NCBI RefSeq assembly: GCF_010614805.1
Contig: NZ_JAAFZC010000002.1
Span: 1-64,000 of the forward strand
DNA from: Pseudooceanicola aestuarii
GTDB taxonomy: Bacteria > Pseudomonadota > Alphaproteobacteria > Rhodobacterales > Rhodobacteraceae
Reading direction: 5' to 3'
Length of the DNA: 64,000 nucleotides
The notes under the pieces are model-generated. The model had not been told where the DNA came from. It worked only from the letters and a program-made list of their open reading frames with translations, and did no database searches. Each line of letters starts with the position of its first letter. The first letter of the stretch is position 1. Of this stretch, positions 26,215 through 34,737 are shown in pieces. The position numbers were made by a program, and so were the translations under genes.

Positions 26215-27222
26215 ATGCACAGACGGACGATGATGTTGCGCGCGGGTGCCGCGCTGGCGCTGACGGGTCTTACACCCCTTGGCCTGGTGACAGGCGCCGC
26301 CCCGGCGCGGGCCGATACCGATTGGCCGATCCGCATCGACCATGCCTTCGGCACAACGGTGATCCCGGCCAGGCCGCAGCGCGTGGCGACCGTGAACTGG
26401 GCCAATCACGAGGTGCCGCTGGCCTTGGGCGTGGTGCCTGTGGGCTTTGCCCGCGCTGGCTGGGGGGATACGGATGGCGACGGGCTGATGCCCTGGGTTG
26501 CAGCCCGTCTGAAGGAGCTGGGCGCCGAGACCCCGCGCCTCTACGACGAGGGGGATGGCATTGATTTCGAAGGTGTCGCCGCTTCGGCGCCGGATGTGAT
26601 CCTGGCCGCCTATTCGGGCATCGGTCAGCGCGATTACGACACGCTCAGCCAGATCGCGCCGGTGGTGGTCTATCGCGACGGGCCCTGGGTCTCTGACTGG
26701 CGGGAGACGATCCGCCTGAATTCCCTGGGGATGGGGATGGCGGAGGAAGGCGAGGCGCTGATCGCGCAGCTGGACGCGCGCATCGCGCAGACCGCCGCCG
26801 CCCATCCCGAATTCGCCGGCGAAAAGGTCATGCTGATGGCCCATTCGGCGGCGGATCTGTCGACCATCGGGTTCTATTCCGCCAACGATCCCCGGCTGGA
26901 ATTCCTGCAAAGCCTTGGCCTGGACCTGGCGCAGGCGGTGGAGGCGACGCGCGACAACGGCCAGTTCTACGGCAGCATCAGCGCCGAGAATATCGACATG
27001 TTCTCCGACGTGACCCTGCTTATCACCTATGGCGGCCCGGCCGTGGAGGCGGCATTGCAGGCCAACCCGCTGACCGCGCAGGTGCCCGCCGTGGCCAATG
27101 GCGCGATTGCCAAGTTGCAGGCATCGGACCTGGGGGTGGCGGCCAATCCGACGCCGTTGTCCCTGCCGTCGATGATCGACGCATATGCCGATCTCCTGTC
27201 GCGGACGCTGAATGGCGAATAG
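26215..27222 (+). CDS. Ferric siderophore ABC transporter substrate-binding protein
   Basis: The 335-residue protein has a signal peptide with two arginines (M-H-R-R-T-M-M, cleavage near A-R-A-D) and a class III binding-protein fold (P-Q-R-V-A-T-V-N-W-x-N-H-E, A-S-A-P-D-V-I-L, Y-D-T-L-S-Q-I-A-P-V-V-V-Y). It captures a ferric siderophore in the periplasm. AGGAGA upstream supports ATG 26215. Its end overlaps the first permease by 11 bases. Confidence 0.9.
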   Translation: MHRRTMMLRAGAALALTGLTPLGLVTGAAPARADTDWPIRIDHAFGTTVIPARPQRVATVNWANHEVPLALGVVPVGFARAGWGDTDGDGLMPWVAARLKELGAETPRLYDEGDGIDFEGVAASAPDVILAAYSGIGQRDYDTLSQIAPVVVYRDGPWVSDWRETIRLNSLGMGMAEEGEALIAQLDARIAQTAAAHPEFAGEKVMLMAHSAADLSTIGFYSANDPRLEFLQSLGLDLAQAVEATRDNGQFYGSISAENIDMFSDVTLLITYGGPAVEAALQANPLTAQVPAVANGAIAKLQASDLGVAANPTPLSLPSMIDAYADLLSRTLNGE

Positions 27223-28273
27223 GCCGGGCACAGCCTGGGGTTCCGCCGCGGCGGGGCCGGAGAGCCGGGGCAGGCGGCGCCGGCGCGGACGCGGCCCCTG
27301 GGTCGCGGGGCTGGCCCTTGTCGTGCTGGCGGCGGCCTGTGCGCTGTCGGTGATCCATGGCGCGCGGGTGGTCGGCTGGGACGATATCGCCGCCGGCCTG
27401 TCCGGGCAGATCGACAGCGTCGCGCAGGCGGCGGTGGCGCAGCGCCTGCCCCGGACCGTGCTGGGCATTCTGGCCGGGGCGGCGCTGGCCGTGTCGGGCG
27501 CGGTGATGCAGGGGGTCACCCGCAATCCGCTGGCCGACCCCGGCATCCTGGGTGTGAATGCGGGGGCCTCGCTGGCCGTGGTCATCGGCATCGCCTGGTT
27601 TTCGGTCGAGGCGGCGCAAAGCTTCATCTGGCTGGGCATCGGCGGCGCCGGGCTGGCGGCGGTCTTTGTCTATGCGGTCGGCACGCTGGGGCCGGGCGGG
27701 GCCAGCCCGCTGAAACTGGCGCTGGCGGGCGCGGCGACGGCGATTGCGCTGTCTTCGGTCACCATGGCGATCGTGCTGCCGCGTCAGGACATCGCGGAGG
27801 CGGTGCAGGCCTGGCATATCGGTGGCATCGGCGGCGCCACCTGGCCCACGCTGCGGCTGGTCGCGCCCTATCTGCTGGCCGGGTTCGCCGGGGCGCTGCT
27901 GCTGGGCGGGCGGCTGAACGCGCTGGCCCTGGGGGACGAACTGGCCGCCGGGCTGGGCGAGCGCGTCGCCTGGGCGCGGGCGGGCGCGGCGCTGGTGGCG
28001 GTGACGCTGGCGGGGGCCACCACGGCGATCTGCGGGCCGATCGCCTTTGTCGGGCTGGTGGTGCCGCATGTCTGCCGCCTGCTGGGTGGGGTGGATCATC
28101 GTCGCCTGCTGCCGCTGTCGGCCGCCACCGGTGCGGCCTTCCTGCTGGTGTCGGACGTGCTGGGCCGGATCATCGCCCGTCCGACAGAGGCACAGGTGGG
28201 CATCGTCACCGCGTTGGTCGGGGCACCGTTTTTCATCTGGGTGGTGCGCCGCCAGAAGGTGCGTAACCTGTGA
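27212..28273 (+). CDS. FecCD-type siderophore permease 1
   Basis: The 353-residue permease has about nine or ten transmembrane helices and the FecCD patterns R-L-P-R-T-V-L-G-I-L-A-G-A-A-L-A-V-S-G, Q-G-V-T-R-N-P-L-A-D-P and F-V-G-L-V-V-P-H. It starts inside the binding-protein gene end and overlaps the second permease by 4 bases. It pairs with permease 2 to make the channel. Confidence 0.92.
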   Translation: MANRPGTAWGSAAAGPESRGRRRRRGRGPWVAGLALVVLAAACALSVIHGARVVGWDDIAAGLSGQIDSVAQAAVAQRLPRTVLGILAGAALAVSGAVMQGVTRNPLADPGILGVNAGASLAVVIGIAWFSVEAAQSFIWLGIGGAGLAAVFVYAVGTLGPGGASPLKLALAGAATAIALSSVTMAIVLPRQDIAEAVQAWHIGGIGGATWPTLRLVAPYLLAGFAGALLLGGRLNALALGDELAAGLGERVAWARAGAALVAVTLAGATTAICGPIAFVGLVVPHVCRLLGGVDHRRLLPLSAATGAAFLLVSDVLGRIIARPTEAQVGIVTALVGAPFFIWVVRRQKVRNL

Positions 28274-29334
28274 CCGACGCGCCCGATACATCCCCCATGC
28301 CCCGGCCCGCGCTGATACCGCGCCTGGCCGCCCTGCGCCGCCGCCGCCGCCGTGGTCACCTGTGGCGCTGCGCGCTGCTGGCGGCGCTGCTGCTGGCCGC
28401 CTTCGTGTCAAGCCTGATGGTCGGGCAAAGCTATGTGCCGCCAGCCACGCTGCTGCGCATCCTGGCCGGTCAGGACGTGCCCGGCGCCGGCTTCATCGTC
28501 GAGACGCTGCGCCTGCCGCGTGCCACGCTGGCCGTGCTGACCGGCGCATCCTTCGGCATGGCCGGGGCAGCGTTCCAGACCCTGCTGCGCAACCCGCTGG
28601 CCAGCCCCGATATCGTGGGCATTACCGCGGGCGCCAGCACCGGCGCCGTCTTCGGGATCATCGTGCTGGGGCTGCGCGGCACCGACGTGTCGCTGTTGGC
28701 TGTCAGCTTCGGCCTGCTGGTGGCGCTGGCGATCTACGGGTTGGCGTGGAAAAACGGCGTTTCGGGGGTGCGGCTGATCCTGATCGGCATCGGCATCTCC
28801 GCGATGTTGCAAAGCGGCACGAATTACCTGTTGAGCCGGGCGCTGGCCTGGGACTTGCAGGAGGCGTTCCGCTGGCTGACCGGATCGTTGAACGGCGCGG
28901 CCTGGTCGCAGATCCTGCCCGTCGCGGCGGCGGCGGCGATCTGCATGCCGTTGCTGCTGGGCCAATCGCGCAACCTTGCCACGCTGCGGCTGGGCGAGGA
29001 ACTGGCGGTATCTCTGGGCATCCGCACCGGGTGGGCGCGGCTGGTGGTGGTGCTGGCGGCGGTGGGGCTGGTGTCCTTTGCCACGGCGGCGACCGGACCG
29101 ATTTCCTTCGTGGCCTTTCTGGCCGGGCCGATCGCGGCGCGGATCACAGGGCCGGGCGGAGGCATCCTGATCCCCGCCGCGCTGACCGGCGCGCTGCTGG
29201 TTCTGGGCGCGGATTTCATTGGCCAGAACGCCTTTTCCAGCCGCTATCCGGTGGGGGTGGTGACCGGCGTTCTGGGCGCGCCTTACCTGATCTACCTCAT
29301 CACCCGAAGCAATCGCGGAAAGGGCCGGGCATGA
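28270..29334 (+). CDS. FecCD-type siderophore permease 2
   Basis: The 354-residue permease shows L-R-L-P-R-A-T-L-A-V-L, Q-T-L-L-R-N-P-L-A-S-P-D-I and, in place of the usual Pro-His, F-V-A-F-L-A-G-P-I-A. It overlaps permease 1 and the ATPase by 4 bases each, so the operon is translationally coupled throughout. Confidence 0.92.
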   Translation: MTDAPDTSPMPRPALIPRLAALRRRRRRGHLWRCALLAALLLAAFVSSLMVGQSYVPPATLLRILAGQDVPGAGFIVETLRLPRATLAVLTGASFGMAGAAFQTLLRNPLASPDIVGITAGASTGAVFGIIVLGLRGTDVSLLAVSFGLLVALAIYGLAWKNGVSGVRLILIGIGISAMLQSGTNYLLSRALAWDLQEAFRWLTGSLNGAAWSQILPVAAAAAICMPLLLGQSRNLATLRLGEELAVSLGIRTGWARLVVVLAAVGLVSFATAATGPISFVAFLAGPIAARITGPGGGILIPAALTGALLVLGADFIGQNAFSSRYPVGVVTGVLGAPYLIYLITRSNRGKGRA

Positions 29335-30128
29335 CCCAAGCGCATCTTCTGAAAACCTCCGGGCTGGATGCCGGATATGCCGAGGCCTCGGTGATTGCCG
29401 GTCTGAACCTGACGCTGGCGCCGGGGCAGATCACCGCAATCGTCGGGCCCAACGGTTGCGGCAAATCCACCTGCCTGAAATCGCTGGCCCGGCTGCTGAA
29501 ACCGCGCAGGGGCCAGGTGCTGCTGGACGGCAAGGCGATCCACCGCCTGCCGACCCGCGCGCTGGCGCAGGTTTTGGGGCTGCTGCCGCAGTCGCCGCTG
29601 GCGCCCGAAGGGATCACCGTGGCCGATCTGGTGGGTCGGGGCCGGACGCCGCATCACGGCATGATGGGCCGCTGGGGCGCCGCCGACGATGCCGCCGTCG
29701 CCCGCGCGCTGGAGGCCAGCGACCTGGCCGATCTGGCTGACCGTGCGGTGGATGAGCTGTCAGGCGGTCAGCGGCAGCGGTGCTGGATCGCCATGGCCCT
29801 GGCGCAGGAGCCGGAGATCCTGTTGCTGGACGAGCCGACGACCTACCTGGACATCGTGCATCAGCTGGATGTGCTGGACCTGTTGCAGCAGCTTAACCGC
29901 CGGGAAGGCACCACCATGGCGCTGGTGCTGCATGATCTGAACATGGCTGCGCGGTATGCCGATCGGATCGTGGCGATGGCTGGCGGGCAGGTGATCGTCG
30001 AGGGCACGCCTGAACAGGTCATCACCCCCGACAACCTGCGCGTCGTCTTCGGGCTGGAGGCGCAGGTGCTGCCCGATCCGGTCAGCGGGCGGCCGCTGTT
30101 GATCCCCGTGGGGCGCGCTGGCGGCTGA
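29331..30128 (+). CDS. Siderophore ABC transporter ATPase (FepC/FecE type)
   Basis: The 265-residue ATPase has Walker A GPNGCGKST, signature LSGGQRQRCWIAMALAQ, Walker B ILLLDEPTTYLD and switch His (V-L-H-D-L-N-M-A-A-R-Y-A-D). It powers the siderophore permeases. The last gene of the uptake operon, it is convergent with the xanthine phosphoribosyltransferase gene. Confidence 0.93.
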   Translation: MTQAHLLKTSGLDAGYAEASVIAGLNLTLAPGQITAIVGPNGCGKSTCLKSLARLLKPRRGQVLLDGKAIHRLPTRALAQVLGLLPQSPLAPEGITVADLVGRGRTPHHGMMGRWGAADDAAVARALEASDLADLADRAVDELSGGQRQRCWIAMALAQEPEILLLDEPTTYLDIVHQLDVLDLLQQLNRREGTTMALVLHDLNMAARYADRIVAMAGGQVIVEGTPEQVITPDNLRVVFGLEAQVLPDPVSGRPLLIPVGRAGG

Positions 30129-30146
30129 CCCGCCCGCGCCGCCGGA

Positions 30147-30653
30147 TCAATCCTTGCCCCGGTAGGGTTCGACGTATTGCAGCGCCATGTCCCAGGGGAA
30201 GAAGATCCAGGTGTCCTGGCTGACTTCGGTGATGAAGGTGTCCACCATCGGGTTGCCTTTGGGCTTGGCATAGACCGTGGCGAAATGGGCGTGGGGGTAG
30301 AGGTCGCGCACCAGTTCCAGCGTGCGCCCGGTATCGACCAGATCGTCCACCACCAGAATGCCGGTGCCGTCGCCCATCATCTCCCGATCGGGGGATTTCA
30401 GCACCTTGGCGGCATCCTGCGACTGGTGGTCGTAGCTCTTGACGCTGATCGTGTCGACGGTGCGGATGTCCAGCTCCCGCGCGACGATCATCGCCGGCGC
30501 CATGCCACCCCGGGTGATCGCGACCACAGCGCGCCAGGCGCCGTTGTCCGGGCCCTTGCCGTCCAGCCGCCAGGCCAGGGCCCTTGCGTCACGGTGAAGC
30601 TGGTCCCAGCTGACGTGGAACCCCTTTTCGTGGGGAAGACGGTTGTCGGTCAT
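30147..30653 (-). CDS. gpt: Xanthine phosphoribosyltransferase
   Basis: The 168-residue enzyme has the PRPP-binding motif [13 protein letters not shown] (about 94-106) and A-I-T-R-G-G-M-A-P near residue 45, typical of Gpt. It salvages xanthine and guanine as nucleotides. ATG 30653 follows a GAGAGA stretch. It is near the upstream LysE gene and may share its transcript. Confidence 0.9.
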   Translation of the reverse strand: MTDNRLPHEKGFHVSWDQLHRDARALAWRLDGKGPDNGAWRAVVAITRGGMAPAMIVARELDIRTVDTISVKSYDHQSQDAAKVLKSPDREMMGDGTGILVVDDLVDTGRTLELVRDLYPHAHFATVYAKPKGNPMVDTFITEVSQDTWIFFPWDMALQYVEPYRGKD

Positions 30654-30663
30654 GGTCTCTCTC

Positions 30664-31278
30664 TCATCCGAAGGCAATCTTGAGGCCGAACAGGGCCAGC
30701 AGGGTTCCGAAGGCGCGGTCGATCCAGGATTTGAGCCGGATATAGAGTGCGCGCGCGCGAGGCAAGGAAAACACCCGTGCCACCACGATATACCACAGTG
30801 TTTCATTCGCGAAGATCGCGGCGATCAACGCCACCAGCACCGGCAGGGACGTCCCCGCCGGCACCAGCCCCACGAAGACCGCGCCGAAGAAGACCGCCGG
30901 TTTGGGGTTGGTGGCGAAGGTCAGAAAGCCGAAGCGCATCGCCCGGCCAAAGCTCATCCGGTCCAGGGCGCCGGTTTCCATGTCCAGCGGTTCGGGCGCA
31001 TGGCGCCACATCTGCCAACCGATCCAGATCAGGAATATCCCGCCCAGCAGCTTCATCGCGGTAAAGAGTTGCGGCACCAGTTCGAACAGCAGTGCCAGCC
31101 CGGCCAGCGCCGCCCCGGCCCAGAGCATTGCGCCCAGCCCGAAGCCAAGCGCCAGCCCCACGGCCGTTCCGAAGCCGCGCGTCACGGCGACGCGGACGCA
31201 GACCACGAAGGACGGGCCAGGCGACATGGCGGCCAGCAGGTGGATCATCACCACGGAGAGATAGGCGGCAAACGTCAT
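30664..31278 (-). CDS. LysE/RhtB-family exporter
   Basis: The 204-residue protein has six transmembrane helices and the family opening [11 protein letters not shown] (about residue 17) and a late F-G-L-K-I-A-F end. It is expected to export amino acids or derivatives. The substrate is unknown. It is 43 bases after fabI and may be co-transcribed. Confidence 0.88.
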   Translation of the reverse strand: MTFAAYLSVVMIHLLAAMSPGPSFVVCVRVAVTRGFGTAVGLALGFGLGAMLWAGAALAGLALLFELVPQLFTAMKLLGGIFLIWIGWQMWRHAPEPLDMETGALDRMSFGRAMRFGFLTFATNPKPAVFFGAVFVGLVPAGTSLPVLVALIAAIFANETLWYIVVARVFSLPRARALYIRLKSWIDRAFGTLLALFGLKIAFG

Positions 31279-31321
31279 CGGCGCAGGACAGGGCGCGCGC
31301 GACCGAGGCCGCGCGGGTGCC

Positions 31322-32128
31322 TCAGCTCTTGTCGATATCGGGGGCGTCGACGGCCTTCATGCCGACGACGTGATAGCCGCTGTCGACATGCAGGTTCTCC
31401 CCCGTCACGCCCGAGGCGAGATCGGACAGCAGGTAAAGTGCCGATTTGCCCACATCGTCGATCGTCACGTTGCGTCGCAGAGGGGAGTTCAGCTCGTTCC
31501 ACTTCAGGATATAGCGGAAATCGCCGATACCCGATGCGGCCAGCGTCTTGATCGGGCCGGCGGAGATGGCGTTGACCCGGATGCCGTCCTTGCCCAGGTC
31601 TTCGGCCAGGTACTTGACCGATGCCTCCAGTGCGGCCTTGGCCACGCCCATCACGTTGTAATGCGGCATCACCTGTTCGGCGCCGTAATAGGTCAGCGTC
31701 AGCATCGACCCGCCGGGGCCCATGATCTTTTCCGCGCGCTGCGCCACGGCGGTAAAGGAATAGACGGAGATGTCCATCGTGTTGCGGAAGTTGTCGCGGC
31801 TGGTGTCCACGTAGCGACCGCGCAGTTCCGACTTGTCGGAAAAGCCGATGGCATGCACGATGAAGTCGATCCGACCCCATTCCGCTTCGATCGCGGAAAA
31901 GGCCGCGTCGATCGACGCTTCGTCCCCGACGTTGCAATCATACAGCTTCGTCACGCCCAGCTGGTCGGCCAACGGCACCACGCGCTTCTTGAACTGGTCC
32001 CCCATGTAGGTAAAGGCCAGCTCCGCCCCCGCGTCGGACAACGCCCTGGCGATGCCCCAGGCGATGGACTTGTCGTTGGCCAGACCCATGATCAGGCCCC
32101 GTTTTCCCGCCATCAGCGCGTTTGACAT
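31322..32128 (-). CDS. fabI: Enoyl-[acyl-carrier-protein] reductase (NADH)
   Basis: The 268-residue enzyme has the FabI NAD-binding pattern G-L-A-N-D-K-S-I-A-W-G-I-A and the catalytic Tyr-x6-Lys pair in Y-N-V-M-G-V-A-K. It reduces the enoyl double bond in the last step of fatty acid elongation. GGAGAA upstream supports ATG 32128; an earlier TTG-type start would add eight residues without motif support. It diverges from pdxH. Confidence 0.94.
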   Translation of the reverse strand: MSNALMAGKRGLIMGLANDKSIAWGIARALSDAGAELAFTYMGDQFKKRVVPLADQLGVTKLYDCNVGDEASIDAAFSAIEAEWGRIDFIVHAIGFSDKSELRGRYVDTSRDNFRNTMDISVYSFTAVAQRAEKIMGPGGSMLTLTYYGAEQVMPHYNVMGVAKAALEASVKYLAEDLGKDGIRVNAISAGPIKTLAASGIGDFRYILKWNELNSPLRRNVTIDDVGKSALYLLSDLASGVTGENLHVDSGYHVVGMKAVDAPDIDKS

Positions 32129-32228
32129 CCTGCGTTCTCCGCCTATCAACATCTTGTTAGTTTCCTTTAGGCGATCGCTCTGATCGCTTCAAGTCTGGCA
32201 CCCCGCGTGCCGCAACGGGAGAGACGAA

Positions 32229-32834
32229 ATGACGGACAGGACTGGTATTTTTGCCGGTGACGACCCTTTTGCCATTGCCCGCGCCTGGCTGGCCGATGCG
32301 CAACAGAGCGAGCCCAACGACGCCAATGCCATCGCCCTGTCCACCGTGGATGCCGACGGGATGCCCAATGCGCGCATGGTCCTGCTCAAGGAGATCGAGG
32401 CGGGGGCCTTTGTCTTCTATACCAACTACGGCAGCGTGAAGGCGCGGGAGATCACCGCCACCGGCAAGGCGGCGTTTGTCATGCATTGGAAATCCCTGCG
32501 CCGCCAGGTGCGGGTACGGGGCGACGTCACGCGGGAGGAGGGGGCGCAGGCGGACGATTATTATGCCTCGCGGTCGTTGAAGTCGCGGTTGGGGGCCTGG
32601 GCGTCCGATCAGTCGCAGCCTTTGTCCTCGCGCGCCGCGCTGATGGCCAAGGTCGCGGCGGTCACGGCGAAACAGGGAGCGAATCCCGGCAGGCCGCCGT
32701 TCTGGGGCGGATTTCGCATCATCCCGCGCGAGATAGAATTCTGGGCGGATGGCGCCTATCGGCTGCACGATCGGTTCCGATGGACGCGACTTGACGTCGG
32801 CGCGCCGTGGCAAATCACGCGACTCAACCCATGA
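32229..32834 (+). CDS. pdxH: Pyridoxamine 5'-phosphate oxidase
   Basis: The 201-residue FMN enzyme shows [28 protein letters not shown] and the end W-x-I-T-R-L-N-P, all family hallmarks. It makes pyridoxal 5'-phosphate from pyridoxine or pyridoxamine phosphate. GGAGAGACGAA precedes ATG 32229. Confidence 0.95.
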   Translation: MTDRTGIFAGDDPFAIARAWLADAQQSEPNDANAIALSTVDADGMPNARMVLLKEIEAGAFVFYTNYGSVKAREITATGKAAFVMHWKSLRRQVRVRGDVTREEGAQADDYYASRSLKSRLGAWASDQSQPLSSRAALMAKVAAVTAKQGANPGRPPFWGGFRIIPREIEFWADGAYRLHDRFRWTRLDVGAPWQITRLNP

Positions 32835-32963
32835 ACCTGCATGAAATTCGCGTATCGCGAAATGCAACCGGTTGATTTGTAAGGCAAAGCGATGTCTATT
32901 ACGTGTGGTTAACATCAATTCGCCATTGCGGGGTGGCGGACCTCGAACAAGGAAGCACCAAGA

Positions 32964-33482
32964 ATGCCTCAAGACCAGGCGGCCCGCATCGTGGATGGCG
33001 TCGTGAAATGGTTCGACCCAGTCCGTGGCTTCGGCTTTGTCGTCGCCGATAGCGGGGGGCCGGATATTCTGCTGCATGCCAACGTGCTGCGAAATTTCGG
33101 GCAATCCTCGGTAGCCGATGGCGCACGGGTACGCATTTCCGTGCAGGATACCGATCGCGGTACGCAAGCCGTCACGGTAGAAGACGTGGAGCCGCCGCGC
33201 GGCGGTGGAATCATGCTGGAGGATTTTCAGGCCCTCGATCCCGCCGTGCTGAAGGATGTGCCGATGCTGCCTGCGCGCGTGAAATGGTTCGACAAGGTCA
33301 AGGGATTCGGCTTTGCCAATGTCTTTGGCAAGGATGACGACATCTTCATGCATATCGAAGTGCTGCGCGCCTCTGGGCTGGCCGATCTGGCGCCGGGAGA
33401 GGCGGTCGCGCTGCGGGTCATCGACGGGCGCCGGGGCAAGATGGCAATGGAGATCTGCGCCTGGGAAGCCGCCGGGCGCTAG
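32964..33482 (+). CDS. Tandem cold-shock-domain protein
   Basis: The 172-residue protein has two cold-shock domains, about 10-75 and 95-160. Each holds V-K-W-F-D and K/R-G-F-G-F (RNP1), with RNP2 variants I-L-L-H-A and I-F-M-H-I. Most CspA proteins have one domain, but two-domain forms are usual in alphaproteobacteria. It binds single-stranded RNA or DNA. AAGGAAGCACCAAGA precedes the ATG. The AT-rich leader from about 32860 may hold its promoter. Confidence 0.9.
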   Translation: MPQDQAARIVDGVVKWFDPVRGFGFVVADSGGPDILLHANVLRNFGQSSVADGARVRISVQDTDRGTQAVTVEDVEPPRGGGIMLEDFQALDPAVLKDVPMLPARVKWFDKVKGFGFANVFGKDDDIFMHIEVLRASGLADLAPGEAVALRVIDGRRGKMAMEICAWEAAGR

Positions 33483-33559
33483 GTGCGGTTCGCGTCCCTG
33501 TGGGCGGATCGGGCCGAAATGTCAGGCGGCAGGGTCAGGCCAAGCGAGGAGAACGGACC

Positions 33560-34042
33560 ATGCGACATCTTGGTGTTATTGCGGGCCTGGTCGGGCTGGC
33601 ACTGTCCGCCGGCGCGGCTTCGGCCGCCTGCCGCGTCGACCGGGTGGAGCTGCGCGGCGATTTCGGCAGCGCCCGATTCCGGGTGGAACTGGCCGATGAC
33701 GGCGAATCCCGCGCCCGGGGGCTGATGTTCCGCGAGGAGATGCCGCGCAGCGCCGGGATGCTGTTCCTCTATCCCGATCCGCAGCCCGTCATTTCATTCT
33801 GGATGCGCAACACCTTGATCCCGCTGGATATCCTTTACATCGACGCGACCGGCACCGTGCGGGGCATCGCTCACGAGGCGCAGCCTCTGGATGAAACCGG
33901 CCTGCCGGGCCCTGCGGGTTCGCAATACGTGCTGGAGATCAATGGCGGGCTGGCGCGGGCCATGGGCATCACCGAGGGCACGCAGCTGCGCCACCCGGAG
34001 ATTGACCAATCGCAGGCCGCTTGGCCCTGCGCTGAACGATAG
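33560..34042 (+). CDS. DUF192 family exported protein
   Basis: The 160-residue protein has a signal peptide (cleavage near A-S-A-A) and a DUF192 core: R-A-R-G-L-M-F-R-E-E-M-P, G-M-L-F-L-Y-P, F-W-M-R-N-T-L-I-P-L-D-I-L-Y-I and a late V-L-E-I-N-G-G. The biochemical role of this family is unknown. GAGGAG precedes ATG 33560. A tRNA-Pro gene follows by 43 bases. Confidence 0.9.
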   Translation: MRHLGVIAGLVGLALSAGAASAACRVDRVELRGDFGSARFRVELADDGESRARGLMFREEMPRSAGMLFLYPDPQPVISFWMRNTLIPLDILYIDATGTVRGIAHEAQPLDETGLPGPAGSQYVLEINGGLARAMGITEGTQLRHPEIDQSQAAWPCAER

Positions 34043-34085
34043 GCCTTTTCAATTCCCGCCAGCCGCACTAAAGACGGCATCGGTT

Positions 34086-34162
34086 CGGGGCGTAGCGCAG
34101 TCTGGTAGCGCACCTGTTTTGGGTACAGGGGGTCGTGAGTTCGAATCTCGCCGCCCCGACCA
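34086..34162 (+). tRNA. tRNA-Pro (anticodon TGG)
   Basis: Seven-base acceptor stem CGGGGCG pairs with CGCCCCG at 34152-34158, followed by encoded ACCA. Anticodon stem CCTGT/ACAGG encloses TTTGGGT with TGG at 34120-34122, and the T loop TTCGAAT is present. Length is 77 nt. Confidence 0.96.
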
Positions 34163-34363
34163 TTTTCAACATCGTTCGAGATTTGACGCCGGCGACTCAC
34201 CGCCCGGGGCGGGAGATGTCCCGCCCTCGTGATTGTGTCGTGGCGATGAATGCGCGCCGGAAGCCGCTACATCTTGTGGTCATTTCGCACGCAAACCGGC
34301 GCCGTATCGCGCATGGCCTTCCCTCACATCCGCAGGGCGCGTCCCCGGCGCAACAGGTCGCCC

Positions 34364-34461
34364 TGTGGATGTTTTGCCTGAGCATGGCGAGCAAATCCCA
34401 TGAAAGAAAAGCGTTTTTCAATATCCACAGCCAGTGGGGGAATCGGCGCGGCTGTGAACAA
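34364..34461. promoter_or_regulatory. Cluster of DnaA-box-like sequences upstream of nrdJ
   Basis: TGTGGATGT (34364-34372), ATATCCACA (34421-34429) and TGTGAACAA (34453-34461) match the DnaA box TTATCCACA or its complement with one or two changes. DnaA control of ribonucleotide reductase is known in other bacteria. Individually weak; the clustering is what counts. Confidence 0.35.
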
Positions 34462-34516
34462 CTCGGTCAACCGAAAATTGGCAAATTTTTCAGATTGAGT
34501 TTGGAGAATTTTTACC

Positions 34517-34559
34517 GCAAATTGCGATGGTCTGCGGGAAAGTCCACTACATATAGTGC
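34517..34559. promoter_or_regulatory. Candidate NrdR box pair
   Basis: CACTACATATAGTG (34546-34559) is a near-perfect palindrome resembling NrdR boxes, and CGCAAATTGCG (34517-34527) is a perfect palindrome centred about 31 bases upstream, three helical turns, which is the usual spacing of paired NrdR sites. The upstream one is a poor match in sequence. Confidence 0.5.
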
Positions 34560-34737
34560 TCCCTCGGGAAAACGGGTTCAGTTCGATCTTGTCGGTCTTC
34601 ACCGGCCGCCATGCCGCTTCGCAGGCAGGGATGGGATGAACATGTCGACCGGGAACCGCGCGGACAGCAAAAACGGGCAGGGCGGCCGCCATGGCGCGCA
34701 CCGGCCCTTGAAAACAAGAGACCGGGGCAAGTTGACC

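Larger units (their letters stand above)
34163..34737. other. 575-bp leader region of nrdJ, no gene seen
   Basis: The nrdJ frame stays open leftwards through this region, but composition falls to AT-rich around 34380-34560 and start codons there lack support. It carries DnaA-like and NrdR-like sites described separately, so it is best read as promoter and leader. Confidence 0.6.

Noticed and set aside
34163..34737. Cobalamin riboswitch upstream of nrdJ
   Set aside because: No conserved B12-box-like core was found, and B12-dependent reductases are not expected to be shut off by B12.
34135..34737. N-terminal extension of NrdJ by about 200 residues
   Set aside because: The extension would read through the tRNA-Pro end and AT-rich leader; the conserved family start is at 34738.
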